Source of the DNA: Bosea vestrisii
GTDB lineage: Bacteria; Pseudomonadota; Alphaproteobacteria; Rhizobiales; Beijerinckiaceae
Direction: 5' to 3'
NCBI RefSeq assembly: GCF_030144325.1
Contig: NZ_CP126307.1
Location: forward strand, 62,001-126,000
DNA length: 64,000 bases
Positions 63,969 to 64,000 of this stretch are shown here, piece after piece; the first letter of the stretch is position 1; each line of letters starts with the position of its first letter. Below the pieces are notes generated by a model. It had not been told where the DNA came from. It saw only the letters and a program-made list of their open reading frames with translations, and searched no databases. A program made the position numbers and the translations under genes.

Positions 63969-64000
63969 TTAAGCCGCCTGGGAATAGGTCGCGCCAGCGG
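63969..64000 (-). CDS. possible C-terminal end of a gene on the minus strand
   Basis: The last 32 bases read on the minus strand as an open frame ending AGATYSQAA and TAA. This is coding-like but far too short to identify, and it could be chance. The 61 bases before it contain a GC-rich inverted repeat (GCCGG and CCGGC) that would suit the end of two convergent genes. Confidence 0.25.
   Translation of the reverse strand, partial: AGATYSQAA

Overview
The window is GC-rich, densely packed alphaproteobacterial chromosome. Gene orders (cvpA-purF-SDR, rpsF-rpsR-DUF2232-rplI-dnaB-alr-radA, fabD-fabG-acpP-fabF-mltG-yicC-gmk, lptF-lptG-lptD-pdxA-rsmA), the short alpha-type ProS and the split-operon style point to Hyphomicrobiales (Rhizobiales). 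A Bosea/Methylobacterium-like genus is my guess from memory of gene order, not something the sequence proves. Almost everything is housekeeping DNA; the accessory part is a type VI secretion (T6SS) locus at about 42.6-58.1 kb. I see no tRNA, rRNA, CRISPR, prophage or insertion sequence.

Layout. 0-6.4 kb: two tandem cyclophilins around a secreted protein, queA, an exported NUP-family protein, a YfgM-like protein, der and a Nudix hydrolase. 6.5-17.2 kb, mostly minus strand: a TPR protein, then (read right to left) rpsF-rpsR-DUF2232-rplI-dnaB-alr-radA-cvpA-purF-SDR, which is translation, replication, wall precursor and purine synthesis. 17.5-24.2 kb, plus strand: fatty acid synthesis (fabD, fabG, acpP, fabF), mltG, yicC, gmk. 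24.2-31 kb, minus strand: lptF-lptG-lptD (LPS export), pdxA, rsmA. 31-42.6 kb: pepA-holC-lipoprotein-DUF2314, an ABC-F ATPase, a chemoreceptor, coaD, proS, lolC-lolD.

The T6SS locus is divergent. tagH, a DUF6931-like gene and vgrG run leftward. ompA-like, tssA, tssB, tssC, hcp, tssE, tssF, tssG and tssH/clpV run rightward from a shared 116-bp control region holding a good sigma70 promoter and a perfect 16-bp palindrome. Sheath, tube, baseplate and recycling ATPase are all here, but the membrane complex (tssJ/K/L/M), a PAAR tip and any recognisable effector are not. A membrane-anchored M23 peptidase follows clpV. The window ends with assimilatory sulfate reduction (cysH-cysD-cysN); CysN ends in a membrane domain resembling DUF2061 instead of an APS kinase.

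The most important technical observation is that five conserved genes (fabF, an ABC-F gene, coaD, tssB, the M23 peptidase) each carry one single-base frameshift in or beside a homopolymer run. Such a set in normally essential genes looks more like consensus sequencing error than biology, and any annotation of this sequence must allow for it. I did not find a clearly unprecedented system. The best candidates for something undescribed are the DUF6931-like T6SS protein, the duplicated-domain TssA, the CysN-DUF2061 fusion and several strong operator-like dyads.
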